A stretch of 56,268 nucleotides of DNA from Pimelobacter simplex. GTDB lineage: Bacteria > Actinomycetota > Actinomycetes > Propionibacteriales > Nocardioidaceae. The DNA lies in NCBI GenBank assembly GCA_016803235.1, contig JADCLI010000039.1:1-56268 (forward strand). Reading direction: 5' to 3'. The notes below the pieces were generated by a model. The model had not been told where the DNA came from. It made no database searches and saw only the letters and a program-made list of their open reading frames with translations. The translations under genes were made by a program, and so were the position numbers. Within the stretch, counting starts at the first letter, position 1. The number at the start of each line of letters is the position of its first letter. Positions 1-8,523 of this stretch are shown here, one piece after another.

Positions 1-48
1 GTGCCCACCCTCCCACACGCCCCCGACACGACACCGGCCACCTCAGCC

Positions 49-2337
49 TCACCGGCGCGAGTGCGTCCGGACGCCTCCCGTGTCGTCGGCCACCACCGCG
101 ATGTCGCCGTCACGGTCGGTCTGCAGGACCGTCGCGCCGGCATCCTCCAGCCCGCGCACCACCGCGGGCGCGGGGTGGCCGTAGCCGTTGTCGGCCCCCA
201 CCGACACCAGTGCGACCTCGGGGCGCAGCGAGGCCAGCCAGTCGAGGTCCTGGTGGGCACTGCCGTGGTGCGGGACCTTGAGCACGTCGACGTCCAGGTC
301 CCCCACCAGCGCGGCGACCTCGTCCTGCCCCGGCGGCTCGAGGTCGCCGGTCAGCAGCAGCCGCAGGCCGGCCACCTCGACCAGCAGTACCACGCTCGCG
401 TCGTTGGCGCTGCTGCCGTCGCCCGGGCCGTCGACGGGGCCCGGCAGGTCGGGGTGGAGCACCTGCACGGTGGCCTCGCCGACCCGCCGCGTGAGGCCGT
501 ACGGCGCTGTCGACATCGGCACGCCCGCAGCCTGCGCCGCGCGCCGGACCAGCTGGGCCCCCAGAGGCGGGTCGGCCAGGGCCGACGTCTCGATCCCGCC
601 CACGGCCCGTCCGTCGAGGACCCCGTCGATGCCGTCGACGTGGTCGGCGTGGAAGTGGGTCAGCACCAGGAGCGGCACCTGCTCGACCCCCAGCCGGTCG
701 AGGCACCGGTCCACGGCGCGCGGGTCCGGTCCGGCGTCGACGACGACCGCGGAGCGCGGGCCGACCGCGAGCGCCAGGGCGTCGCCCTGACCGACGTCGC
801 AGGCGACCAGCACCCAGCCCGGTGGCGGCCACGGCCCCGACGCCGACCAGAGCCGGCCGGGGACTCCGAGCACCACGAGCAGGAGCAGGACGACGAGGGC
901 CGCGCCGGCCGCGCGGTGCCGGACCAGCCGTGGCAGCACGAGCCCGAGCACCAGGCAGAGCACCGCGAGCACCCCGACCGCGAGCGCGCCGCTCCCCCAG
1001 CCGACGGCGGCGCCGGGCAGGGCGGCGGCGTGCTCGGCGACGGCGATGATCCAGCCGACGCTCCAGCCCGCGGCGGTGCCCACCAGGCGCCCGGCCCAGG
1101 GCCACACCAGGCCGAGCAGCCCGGCCGCCAGGCCGAGGACGGTCGCCGGCCCGACCGCCGGGCCGGCCAGCAGGTTGGCGACGATCGCGACCAGGCTGAC
1201 CTCGCCCGAGAGTCCGGCGATGACCGGAGTGCAGGCGAGCTGGGCCGCGGTCGGCACGGCGATCGCGTCGGCCAGTGCCCGCGGCAGCCACCGCGCCATC
1301 GCCCCGGCGAGCGGCGGTCCCAGCAGCACGATCCCGCCGGTGGCCAGCACGGACAGGGCGAAACCGGCCGCCACCGCCAGGTCCGGCTGCACGAGCACCA
1401 GCCCGGTCACGGCGACGCCGAGCGCCCGCAGGCCGCGCCGCCGCCCGTCGGGGCCGAAGGCGAACAGCCCGACCGTCCCCATCACCGCCGCACGGAGCAC
1501 GCTCGGCTCGGTCCGGGCCAGCAGCACGAACCCCACGATCCCGGCCAGGCCGACCACGGCGAGCCAGCGCCGTCGCACCCCCACGGCGCGAGCCAGCAGG
1601 AGCAGCGAGCCCACGACCAGGGTCAGGTTGGTGCCGCTCACCGCCGTCAGGTGGGTCAGGCCGGTCGTCCGGAAGTCCCGCTCGACCGCGTCCGGCAGTC
1701 CGGCGTCGTCGCCGTCGACCAGCGCCGGCACCAGGCCCGCCTGGTCCGGCGGCCGATGCGCGACGGCGCGCCGGATCGAGGCACGTACCGCCCCCGACGC
1801 CCGCCACCACGGGTCGGGTCCGCGGATCCGCACCGGGTCGCGCGCCCCGATCAGCAGCGCCGCGGTGCCCAGGTCGTCGGAGGCCGCGAGCCGTCCTTCG
1901 GCGACGACCCGGTCGCCGAGCGCCGCCGTGGCCCAGCGCGAGGACCCGATGACGACGACGCTGCCGCCGGTGCGCAACCGGTGGCCACGCGCCGTCACCT
2001 CCCGCACCCGGAGCCGGACCACGGCCTGCGGCCCGGCCCGGCCCGGTATCGTCCGCGGGTCGGAGACGACGGTGCCCACCAGGTCGGCGGTGGCACGCTC
2101 CGCGGCGAGGTCGTGCAGCGGCGAGCCCCGGACCGCGTCGTGGCGCAGGGTGGTGCCGGTGACCGCGGCACTGGCGACGACGCCGGCGGCGAGCAGCAGT
2201 CGCAGCCTTCCCGGCGGCAGCCGCGGGGCGAGCAGCCAGACCAGGAGACCGAGTCCGACGAGGCCGGCGTACGCACCGAGGACGGAGCGTTGCGCGGCGA
2301 TGCCGCCGAGCCACGCCGCCGCACCCAGAGCCGGCAT
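49..2337 (-). CDS. comEC: ComEC/Rec2-family DNA-uptake channel
   Basis: Predicted inner-membrane channel that passes single-stranded DNA during natural transformation. The 762-residue length is normal for the family. Order of parts: two to three N-terminal membrane helices and an OB-like soluble segment, a central multi-helix competence domain starting near the TGLTHLTAVSGTNLTL motif, then a C-terminal metallo-beta-lactamase-like domain with the metal signature THFHADHVDG and a later KVPHHGS motif. The ATG is the only in-frame start near the divergent neighbour; no clear Shine-Dalgarno. comEA lies upstream on the same strand but is separated from it by an oppositely oriented gene. Family assignment is firm; whether this organism is transformable is not shown by the sequence. 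Confidence 0.93.
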   Translation of the reverse strand: MPALGAAAWLGGIAAQRSVLGAYAGLVGLGLLVWLLAPRLPPGRLRLLLAAGVVASAAVTGTTLRHDAVRGSPLHDLAAERATADLVGTVVSDPRTIPGRAGPQAVVRLRVREVTARGHRLRTGGSVVVIGSSRWATAALGDRVVAEGRLAASDDLGTAALLIGARDPVRIRGPDPWWRASGAVRASIRRAVAHRPPDQAGLVPALVDGDDAGLPDAVERDFRTTGLTHLTAVSGTNLTLVVGSLLLLARAVGVRRRWLAVVGLAGIVGFVLLARTEPSVLRAAVMGTVGLFAFGPDGRRRGLRALGVAVTGLVLVQPDLAVAAGFALSVLATGGIVLLGPPLAGAMARWLPRALADAIAVPTAAQLACTPVIAGLSGEVSLVAIVANLLAGPAVGPATVLGLAAGLLGLVWPWAGRLVGTAAGWSVGWIIAVAEHAAALPGAAVGWGSGALAVGVLAVLCLVLGLVLPRLVRHRAAGAALVVLLLLVVLGVPGRLWSASGPWPPPGWVLVACDVGQGDALALAVGPRSAVVVDAGPDPRAVDRCLDRLGVEQVPLLVLTHFHADHVDGIDGVLDGRAVGGIETSALADPPLGAQLVRRAAQAAGVPMSTAPYGLTRRVGEATVQVLHPDLPGPVDGPGDGSSANDASVVLLVEVAGLRLLLTGDLEPPGQDEVAALVGDLDVDVLKVPHHGSAHQDLDWLASLRPEVALVSVGADNGYGHPAPAVVRGLEDAGATVLQTDRDGDIAVVADDTGGVRTHSRR

Positions 2338-2366
2338 CCGCAGGTCGGGCGCCGAGGGACGGGTGA

Positions 2367-2375
2367 CACTAGGGT
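2367..2375. promoter_or_regulatory. Overlapping divergent -10 elements
   Basis: TAGGGT (2370-2375, plus strand) ends 7 nt before the GTG of the HPP/CBS gene, so that transcript is probably leaderless. On the minus strand TAGTGT (2372-2367) points toward comEC. The two hexamers share bases, so the two promoters are probably mutually exclusive. No good -35 is visible for either. Confidence 0.45.
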
Positions 2376-2382
2376 TCCGCGG

Positions 2383-3420
2383 GTGACCCGCTACAGCTCC
2401 GCCGAGTTCGCCCGTGGTGCGCTCGGCGCCCTGCTCGGCATCGCCGTTGCCGGGGCGACGGCGCGGGCGGTCCCGGGAGGTCCCGAGCTGTTGCCGTTCA
2501 TCGTCGCCCCGATGGGGGCGTGCGCGGTGCTGCTCTTCGCGGTGCCCGCGAGCCCGCTCGCCCAGCCGTGGCCCGTGCTCGGCGGCAACCTGGTCTCGAC
2601 GGCTGTCGGCCTGGCCGCGCACTGGGTCGTGGACGACGTCCTGCTCGCCGCCGCCCTCGGGGTGGGTGCCGCGATCGGCACGATGATGCTGCTCGGCTGC
2701 CTGCACCCGCCCGGTGGCGCCTGTGCCCTGCTCGCCGCCACCGCGACCCCTGCCATCGACGAGCAGGGGGCGCTCTTCGTCCTCACGCCGGTGGCCGTCA
2801 ACACGGTCGTGCTGCTGCTGGTCGCGGTCGCGGTCAACAACCTGAGCGGGCGGAGGTACCCGCACCGCCCGGCCGCCTCCGCCGCCACGTCGCCCGCCGC
2901 CGCGGCCCTCGGGATCACGACTCCCGACGTCGAGCAGGCGATGACGCGCCTGGCCGACCGCCTCGACGTGCTGCCGGCCGACATCGTCTCGATCGTGCGC
3001 GACGCCGAGACGCACGCCCTCGACCGGCGCCTGGGCTCGATCCCGGTCTCGAGGATCATGAACACCGACGTCGTGGTGGTGCACCCGTTCGAGTCGATCT
3101 ACCGCGCGCGGACCCTGATCGTGCAGCGTCAGGTCAAGACGCTGCCGGTCGTCGATGCCGAGCGGCACGTGGTCGGGGTGGTCTCGATCATCGACCTGTT
3201 CACCCGCGACATCGTCGAGCTGGAGTCGGTCGACTCGATCATGCGGACCGACGTCACCGCGATCGCGGCCGACACCCCCGTCGCCGAGCTGGTCCCGATC
3301 ATGACGACCGAGGGGTACAAGAACGTGCCCGTCGTCGACGACGAGGGCCGGCTCGTCGGCATGATCACCCGCGGCGAGCTGATCGCGGTGCTGCACCGCG
3401 CGCTCCTCGGCGCCACCTGA
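2383..3420 (+). CDS. HPP-family membrane protein with C-terminal CBS pair
   Basis: 345-residue membrane protein. The N-terminal ~150 residues form about four to five membrane helices with the family's HPPGG motif (in LLGCLHPPGGACAL). The last ~120 residues hold two CBS repeats (each with an SIM/RIM start and a D-E/A-x-x-x-V-G-[VM]-[IV] pattern), which in other proteins sense adenosyl ligands. HPP proteins have been linked to nitrite or small-anion transport in plastids and cyanobacteria; the substrate here is unknown. GTG start chosen because a TAGGGT hexamer lies 7 nt upstream and there is no Shine-Dalgarno (leaderless). It sits between comEA and comEC on the opposite strand. Confidence 0.88.
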   Translation: MTRYSSAEFARGALGALLGIAVAGATARAVPGGPELLPFIVAPMGACAVLLFAVPASPLAQPWPVLGGNLVSTAVGLAAHWVVDDVLLAAALGVGAAIGTMMLLGCLHPPGGACALLAATATPAIDEQGALFVLTPVAVNTVVLLLVAVAVNNLSGRRYPHRPAASAATSPAAAALGITTPDVEQAMTRLADRLDVLPADIVSIVRDAETHALDRRLGSIPVSRIMNTDVVVVHPFESIYRARTLIVQRQVKTLPVVDAERHVVGVVSIIDLFTRDIVELESVDSIMRTDVTAIAADTPVAELVPIMTTEGYKNVPVVDDEGRLVGMITRGELIAVLHRALLGAT

Positions 3421-3443
3421 TCGCTTCGTCACGTCGGCTCCGG

Positions 3444-4445
3444 TCACACCGTGACGTGCGGGGTGATCTGCTCGAGCGTCTTCTCCCCGATCCCGTCGAC
3501 CTCGAGCAGCTCGTCGACGCTGGTGAATCCTCCGTGCGCGTCGCGCCAGGCGATGATCGACTGGGCCGTGACCGGGCCGACCTCGGGCAACGACTCCAGC
3601 TCGCCCTGGCCGGCGGTGTTGAGGTTGACCAGCGCGCCGCTCGCGCCGCCGCCGGCACCTCCGCTCCAGGTGGCGGCACCTGCGGCCGCCGGCGGTCGGG
3701 CCGGGCCGCCGACCACGACCTGCTCGCCGTCGACCAACACTCGGGCCAGGTTGAGCGGGGTCAGGTCCACCCCCTTGCGCGGGCCGCCCGCGGCCGCGAG
3801 GGCGTCGGTGACCCGCGACCCGGCGGCGAGGACCACGATCCCTGGCCGGCGCACCCTGCCGGCCACGTCGACGGTGACCGTGCCCGTGCCGGGCCCTGCG
3901 CCGGCGCCACCCGGCGTCGACCCGGGTGCCTGCCCGGGTGCCTGCCCGGGGACCGGTTCGGGCGCGGCTGACGGCGTCGTCGTGACCAGCGGAGCGGTCG
4001 GCTCGGCGGACACCGGGGCGAGGGGCTCGGTGCGGTCGCGGAGCACCCACCAGGTGGTGACGGCCAGCCCGAGGGCGACGGCGAGGGCGACGACCGCGAC
4101 CTGGGGCACCCCGAGCGTGGGGAGCCGGTCGCCGAGCAGCGCCAGGGACCTGCGCGGGTCGGGTCGGGGGCGCCGCCGACGAGCAGCGTGACGCCCGGGT
4201 TCGGGCAGGGCGGGCGCCGCGGGCAACGGGGGCTCGTCGGGCGCCTCCGGCACCACCGCCAGGGGCGACCCTGCCGGCAACGGGTCGGCCACCCGCGTGT
4301 GGTCGGCCCACCAGGGCTCGAGCTGCTCCGCGGCCGGCGAGGCGCCCGGGCCGACCCCGAGGTCGGCCGCGATCAGTGCCAGCCGGCGCGCCGCGGCGTC
4401 GGCGGCGGGCGGGTCGGGGCGGGCGGCGGAGCGTCGTGCGGACAT
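3444..4445 (-). CDS. comEA: ComEA-type DNA-binding competence protein
   Basis: 333 residues. After a ~120-residue acidic/proline-rich and then arginine-rich cytoplasmic segment there is one membrane helix (about residues 118-138), a Pro/Ala/Gly linker with a short tandem PGQA repeat, a SLBB-like soluble domain (TVTVDVAGRVRRPG...), a Gly-rich linker and a C-terminal helix-hairpin-helix pair (VNLNTAGQGELESLPEVGP, then LLEVDGIGEKT). The HhH binds double-stranded DNA outside the membrane and hands it to ComEC. The long cytoplasmic N-terminus is typical of actinobacterial versions. Start supported by a TAGCGT hexamer 6 nt upstream. Confidence 0.92.
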   Translation of the reverse strand: MSARRSAARPDPPAADAAARRLALIAADLGVGPGASPAAEQLEPWWADHTRVADPLPAGSPLAVVPEAPDEPPLPAAPALPEPGRHAARRRRPRPDPRRSLALLGDRLPTLGVPQVAVVALAVALGLAVTTWWVLRDRTEPLAPVSAEPTAPLVTTTPSAAPEPVPGQAPGQAPGSTPGGAGAGPGTGTVTVDVAGRVRRPGIVVLAAGSRVTDALAAAGGPRKGVDLTPLNLARVLVDGEQVVVGGPARPPAAAGAATWSGGAGGGASGALVNLNTAGQGELESLPEVGPVTAQSIIAWRDAHGGFTSVDELLEVDGIGEKTLEQITPHVTV

Positions 4446-4451
4446 GGCGGC

Positions 4452-4457
4452 ACGCTA
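4452..4457 (-). promoter_or_regulatory. -10 element of leaderless comEA transcript
   Basis: Minus-strand TAGCGT, followed by 6 nt (GCCGCC) and the comEA ATG. No Shine-Dalgarno, so transcription probably begins at or next to the start codon. Confidence 0.5.
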
Positions 4458-4575
4458 GGTCGGCCTCCGGTCGTCGAGCCGCCGGAGCGCGCTGGCCTGG
4501 GGATGACCACCCGACCGGGACCCGCCTGTGGACAGCCGACGGCTCCGTCCGCGACCGGAGTGACTCAGCCCGGGC

Positions 4576-5442
4576 TCAGAGGACCGGTGCCACGCAGATC
4601 GCCAGCATGCCGGGCCCGACGTGGGCACCGAGCACCCCGCCGAGCTCGACGCAGCGCACGACCTCCCCCGACCGGGCCGGGACCACCTGCTCACCCAGCT
4701 CCTCCGCGAGCCGCGCGGCCATCGCCGACGCCCGCTCCTCGGCGGCGAGGTGGGCGACGCAGACCTCCACCGCGACGTCCCCGGCCGCCTCGACCGCGAG
4801 CGTCTCGAGACGGGCGATGGCCTTGGCGGCCGTGCGGACCTTCGCCCGCGGCGAGATCACGCCGTCGACGATGCCGAGCAGCGGCTTGACCGCGAGCGCG
4901 CCACCGAAGACGGCCGCCGCGGCGCCGACCCGGCCGCCACGGCGGAGGTACTCGAGGGTGTTGACGTAGAAGAGGGAGGTCGCGCCCGCGGCCCGGGCCC
5001 GCGCGGCCTCGGCCGCCGCGGTGGCCGTGCCGCCGGCCGCGATGACGTCGAGGGCCGACTCCACGGCGTACCCGGTCGCGACCCCGACCTGCCGCGTGTC
5101 GACACACGTCACGGGAACCGGCGCCTGCCGGGACGCGACCAGCGCCGACTCGAAGGTGCCGCTCACCTCGGCGGAGAGGTGGATCGACACGATCTCGGTC
5201 GCGCCCTCGGCGGCGAGGCGCTGGTAGAGGTCGGCGAACACCGCGGGCGAGGCGCGCGAGGTGCTGACGGCACGCTTCTCCTTCAGCGCGACCGCGAGCC
5301 GCTCGGGCGTGACCTCCTCGGCGCCCTCGTCGTAGACGTCGTCGTCGATGACCACCTGCAGCGGTACGACGTGCACCCCGCTGGCCTCCGCGACCTCGGC
5401 CGGGACGGTCGAGGTGGAGTCGGTGACCACGACGATCGACAT
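4576..5442 (-). CDS. DegV-family fatty-acid-binding protein
   Basis: 288-residue EDD-fold protein. The opening SIVVVTDSTSTVPAEV, the TSRASP serine motif (about residue 60), the Ser-Gly-Thr in HLSAEVSGTF and the LEYLRRGGRVG segment are characteristic of DegV/FakB proteins, which bind a fatty acid and in Firmicutes present it to a fatty-acid kinase. No kinase partner (FakA/DAK type) is in the window. ATG start is supported by a TAGCCT hexamer 7 nt upstream (leaderless). Co-directional with comEA downstream, 130 bp apart. Confidence 0.9.
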   Translation of the reverse strand: MSIVVVTDSTSTVPAEVAEASGVHVVPLQVVIDDDVYDEGAEEVTPERLAVALKEKRAVSTSRASPAVFADLYQRLAAEGATEIVSIHLSAEVSGTFESALVASRQAPVPVTCVDTRQVGVATGYAVESALDVIAAGGTATAAAEAARARAAGATSLFYVNTLEYLRRGGRVGAAAAVFGGALAVKPLLGIVDGVISPRAKVRTAAKAIARLETLAVEAAGDVAVEVCVAHLAAEERASAMAARLAEELGEQVVPARSGEVVRCVELGGVLGAHVGPGMLAICVAPVL

Positions 5443-5449
5443 GCGCGAA

Positions 5450-5455
5450 AGGCTA
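5450..5455 (-). promoter_or_regulatory. -10 element of leaderless degV transcript, overlapping permease stop
   Basis: Minus-strand TAGCCT, 7 nt before the DegV ATG. Its first three bases are also the TAG stop codon of the NCS1 permease, so the degV promoter is embedded in the end of the upstream gene. Confidence 0.5.
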
Positions 5456-6880
5456 TCGGTACCCGCCCCAGTCCGCCCGGCGCAGGAGCACCAGTCGGGT
5501 GCCGCCCCAGTGCACGGACGCGGCGACCGCGAAGGCCGGCAGCGAGGCCGTGACGTACCGGAACCAGCCCGCGGGCTCGTAGGTCACCGGGTTGAGCAGC
5601 AGCGCGTAGGTGAGAGCCCCGAGCACGACGGCCAGCACGGCGACGGGGTTCCAGCCGCGCAGGAAGCCGTACCGGGACTCGGCGTGGGGCAGGTGCAGCG
5701 CGCGCACGTCGAGGACCTGGCGGCGGAGCACGAAGAAGTCGACGAGCTGCACCGCGCACAGCGGCGCCACGACGATCGCGCCCCACGACACGAACCGCGC
5801 GTAGTTGTCGTAGACCGCCTCCGGGAAGAAGACCAGGACCGCCGCCGGGGCGAGGATGATCGCGGCGAGCAGGGACCACGGCACCCGGCGTACGGCGCTC
5901 CCGCCGCCACCCTTGATCGCGACCAGGGCGGCGTAGCTCTGCGCGACCACGCTGGTCACGTTCGCCATCCCGACGAAGGCCAGCGCCAGGACGCCGAGCA
6001 GGGCGCCGCCGAGCGGGACCATCCACAGCGTCGGGTCCTCCGAGCCGAGCGCCAGGGCGGCGAAGACGCCGACGACGGCGGCGACGACCGAGGCCAGGAA
6101 GAGGCCGAGGGCGTTGGGCCAGAAGGCGCTGCGGGTGCTGCGGGTGAGCCGGGCGAGGTTGCCGACGTTGGGCCACCACGCGAAGCCGCCGGCGATGTTG
6201 AGCTCGACGGCCAGCATGAAGTCGAGGTGGCTGTCGCCCCACGGGTCGAGGGCGGGTGTGGCGGCGAGCTCGGACCAGCTGGTGCGGGTGAGCACCAGCG
6301 CCAGCATGACCAGGGTGACGACGACGAGCCCGGGCGCGACGAAGCGGTTGACCAGCTCGATCGAGCGGGGTCCGCGCGCGACGATCGCCCAGGAGGCGGC
6401 CAGCGCCAGGACGGCGAGCACGCTGACGATGCCGGCGCCCGCGGAGATCTTGGTGCCGAGGACCTGGTTGGCCACGTTGGCGAGCGCGTGCCCGCACATG
6501 ATCGCCAGGACGGCGGACCAGGCAGCGGCGAGCAGCGCGGACATGACGACCATCAGCACCCGGGCGCCGCGCTCCCCGAGCACGCTGCGCATGGACACGA
6601 ACTGCTCGACGCCGTACCGGCCACACGGCAGGCAGGGCGCGAGCGAGACGAGCAGGACGCTGATGCCGTAGCCGATCACGATGCTGGCGATCGCCTGCTT
6701 CGCTCCGACGTAGTAGGCGACCGCGCCGCCCTGGAGGAAGGCCCAGGTCGCGATCGCGAGGCCGATGTTGACCGAGGAGTAGTCCCAGAAGCCCCAGATC
6801 CGCTCGCGGCGCAGCAGCGGCAGCTCGTTGAGCGTGGCGTCCTGCTCGGCGATGCCCGGCGCCTTCGCCGGCGCGCTCAC
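5453..6880 (-). CDS. NCS1-family (purine/cytosine permease-like) transporter
   Basis: 475-residue membrane protein with about 12 helices. The N-terminal signature ERIWGFWDYSSVNIGLAIATW and the central GGFAWWPNVGNLARLT segment fit nucleobase:cation symporter-1 permeases (cytosine, hydantoin, allantoin, thiamine-like substrates). I chose GTG 6880 because it overlaps the stop of the upstream 53-codon gene (GTGA), indicating translational coupling; GTGs at 6889 and 6892 are also in frame. Divergent from a flavin amine oxidase with a shared operator, so the substrate may be an amine; that is inference. Confidence 0.85.
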   Translation of the reverse strand: MSAPAKAPGIAEQDATLNELPLLRRERIWGFWDYSSVNIGLAIATWAFLQGGAVAYYVGAKQAIASIVIGYGISVLLVSLAPCLPCGRYGVEQFVSMRSVLGERGARVLMVVMSALLAAAWSAVLAIMCGHALANVANQVLGTKISAGAGIVSVLAVLALAASWAIVARGPRSIELVNRFVAPGLVVVTLVMLALVLTRTSWSELAATPALDPWGDSHLDFMLAVELNIAGGFAWWPNVGNLARLTRSTRSAFWPNALGLFLASVVAAVVGVFAALALGSEDPTLWMVPLGGALLGVLALAFVGMANVTSVVAQSYAALVAIKGGGGSAVRRVPWSLLAAIILAPAAVLVFFPEAVYDNYARFVSWGAIVVAPLCAVQLVDFFVLRRQVLDVRALHLPHAESRYGFLRGWNPVAVLAVVLGALTYALLLNPVTYEPAGWFRYVTASLPAFAVAASVHWGGTRLVLLRRADWGGYR

Positions 6881-7038
6881 AGGGCCCACCACAGCAGCGC
6901 GACGGTGATCAGCGCGAGCCCCACGACGGCGGCGACGAGGTCCGCCAGGGGTAGCGGCGGCAGGGCGCCCTCGGCTCCCCCGGGGTCCTCGATCAGGGCC
7001 AGCCGGTGCTCGAGCTCGGCACGCATCGCGTCGTCCAT
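6877..7038 (-). CDS. 53-residue single-pass membrane protein coupled to the permease
   Basis: Starts MDDAMRAELEHRLALIEDPG, with a charged cytoplasmic N-terminus, then a Pro-rich turn and one membrane helix ending VALLWWAL. ATG has a good Shine-Dalgarno (GAGGAG, 7 nt upstream), and its TGA overlaps the GTG of the permease by 4 bp. Small one-helix proteins of this kind often accompany transporters as subunits. No named family recognised. Co-expression with the permease is clear from the sequence; a functional partnership is inferred. Confidence 0.7.
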   Translation of the reverse strand: MDDAMRAELEHRLALIEDPGGAEGALPPLPLADLVAAVVGLALITVALLWWAL

Positions 7039-7055
7039 CCGGTTCTCCTCAATTC

Positions 7056-7083
7056 TTGACTGAACGTTCAGTCAGGCTAGGAT
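7056..7083 (+). promoter_or_regulatory. Promoter of amine oxidase overlapping a TetR-type operator
   Basis: -35 TTGACT (7056-7061), 16-bp spacer, -10 TAGGAT (7078-7083). A perfect 18-bp palindrome, TGACTGAACGTTCAGTCA (7057-7074), covers the -35 and most of the spacer. It lies between divergent amine oxidase and permease units, so one repressor could close both. The TetR at 8673-9281 is the likely ligand (inference). Confidence 0.72.
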
Positions 7084-7135
7084 CAGTGACGCCGCTCACA
7101 CCTGTCAAGAGCCGTTCTGCACCGAGGAGCCAGCA

Positions 7136-8494
7136 ATGGAGGACCGCATGGAGCACGTCGACGTCGCGATCGTCGGGGCCGGGTACGCCGGCCTCGCCGC
7201 CGCCCTGGACCTGACCGCCGCCGGGCTGGAGGTGGTCGTGCTGGAGGCCGCGGACCGCGTCGGGGGCCGCGTCTGGACCCGCGCCGAGGGGGGCGTCCTC
7301 GTCGACCACGGCGGGCAGTGGGTCGGGCCCGGGCAGACGGCCTTCCTGCGCTGGGCGGACCGGTACGGCTGCACCCGCTTCCCGACGTACGACGCCGGCG
7401 CGCACCTCGAGCTGTGGCCGGGGTCGGCACCGCTGCCCCACACCAGCGGCGAGCACCCGGCCGAGCACGACTCCGCCGGGTACGACGACCTGGTGGCGCG
7501 CGTCGACGCCCTCGCCTCCCAGGTCGACGCCGAGCACCCCGAGACCTGTCCGGACCTGGCCGCCTGGGACTCGCGCACCTTCGAGGACTGGCTGTGTGCC
7601 GAGGCACCCTCCCCCGACGCCCATCGCCGGATGCGCCTGGTCGTCCAGGGGCTGTGGGCCTGCGAGCCGCGCGACGTCTCGCTGTTCCACGTGCTGTTCT
7701 ACGTTGCGGCCGGCGGCGGCCTCGACCCGCTTCTCGGCACCGCAGGTGGCGCCCAGGACAGCCGCTTCGTCGACGGCGCCGACGCACCCGCGCGGGCGGC
7801 GGCCGCGACCCTCGGCGACCGCCTCCGGCTCGGGACCGCCGTCACCGCGGTCGCGTGGGACGACGACGGCGTCACCCTCACGACGACCACCGGCGGGGTC
7901 CGGGCCCGCCGCGCGGTCGTCACCGGGACGCCGCCGGCACAGGCGCGGATCGCGTTCTCACCGCTGCTCCCCACGCCGCGCCGGCGCTGGCTGGCGCGCA
8001 GCCCGATGGGCGACGTCGCCAAGGTGCACGTCACCTACGACCGCCCGTTCTGGCGCGAGCGCGGGCTGTCGGGCCAGGTGACGACGTACGACGGCAGCGC
8101 GGTCGCCTACACCTTCGACAGCTCCCCGGTCGACGGCTCCCGCGGCGTCATCGCGGCCTTCGTGTACGCCGACGACTATCGCTCCTGGTCGGTGCAGTCG
8201 CCGGAGGCGCGGCGCAAGGCGGTGCTCGACGTGCTGGCCGTGCTCGGCCCGGAGGCCGGCGACCCGACGGGCTACCTGGAGCGGTGCTGGCCCGAGGAGC
8301 CGTGGGCGGAGGGCGCCTACGCCGCCGTTCCGTCGCCGGGGACATGGCACGAGCACGCCGCCGGGCGCCGCGACCCGGTCGGACCGCTGCACTGGGCGGG
8401 CACCGAGACCGCCGGCCTCGGCAACGGCTACATCGACGGCGCGATCCGCTCGGGTGAGCGCGCCGCTGCGGAGGTCCTGGCCGCCCTCCGATGA
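7136..8494 (+). CDS. Flavin monoamine/putrescine oxidase family protein
   Basis: 452 residues. FAD-binding GxGxxG at residues 14-19 (VGAGYAG) followed by EAADRVGGR, and the C-terminal WAGTETAGLGNGYIDGAI motif closing the flavin site, as in monoamine oxidases and bacterial putrescine oxidase. Such enzymes oxidise a primary amine to an aldehyde, ammonia and hydrogen peroxide. The position of the cysteine that carries covalent FAD in animal MAO is alanine here (EGAYAA), so FAD is probably non-covalent. Start at ATG 7136 has GAGGAG 6 nt upstream. Divergently expressed with an NCS1 permease. Confidence 0.9.
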   Translation: MEDRMEHVDVAIVGAGYAGLAAALDLTAAGLEVVVLEAADRVGGRVWTRAEGGVLVDHGGQWVGPGQTAFLRWADRYGCTRFPTYDAGAHLELWPGSAPLPHTSGEHPAEHDSAGYDDLVARVDALASQVDAEHPETCPDLAAWDSRTFEDWLCAEAPSPDAHRRMRLVVQGLWACEPRDVSLFHVLFYVAAGGGLDPLLGTAGGAQDSRFVDGADAPARAAAATLGDRLRLGTAVTAVAWDDDGVTLTTTTGGVRARRAVVTGTPPAQARIAFSPLLPTPRRRWLARSPMGDVAKVHVTYDRPFWRERGLSGQVTTYDGSAVAYTFDSSPVDGSRGVIAAFVYADDYRSWSVQSPEARRKAVLDVLAVLGPEAGDPTGYLERCWPEEPWAEGAYAAVPSPGTWHEHAAGRRDPVGPLHWAGTETAGLGNGYIDGAIRSGERAAAEVLAALR

Positions 8495-8523
8495 AGACCG
8501 GCCCGGCGCTGCTGTCAGACCCA

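Noticed and set aside
1..2382. Long plus-strand frame leading into the HPP/CBS gene
   Set aside because: It is antisense to comEC; recognisable protein begins only at GTG 2383.
3925..3960. Short tandem repeat
   Set aside because: It encodes the PGQA linker repeat of ComEA; no sign of a separate element.
2338..4311. N-terminal extension of comEC
   Set aside because: The extension is low-complexity Arg/Gly-rich sequence, antisense to the HPP/CBS gene and overlapping comEA in another frame.
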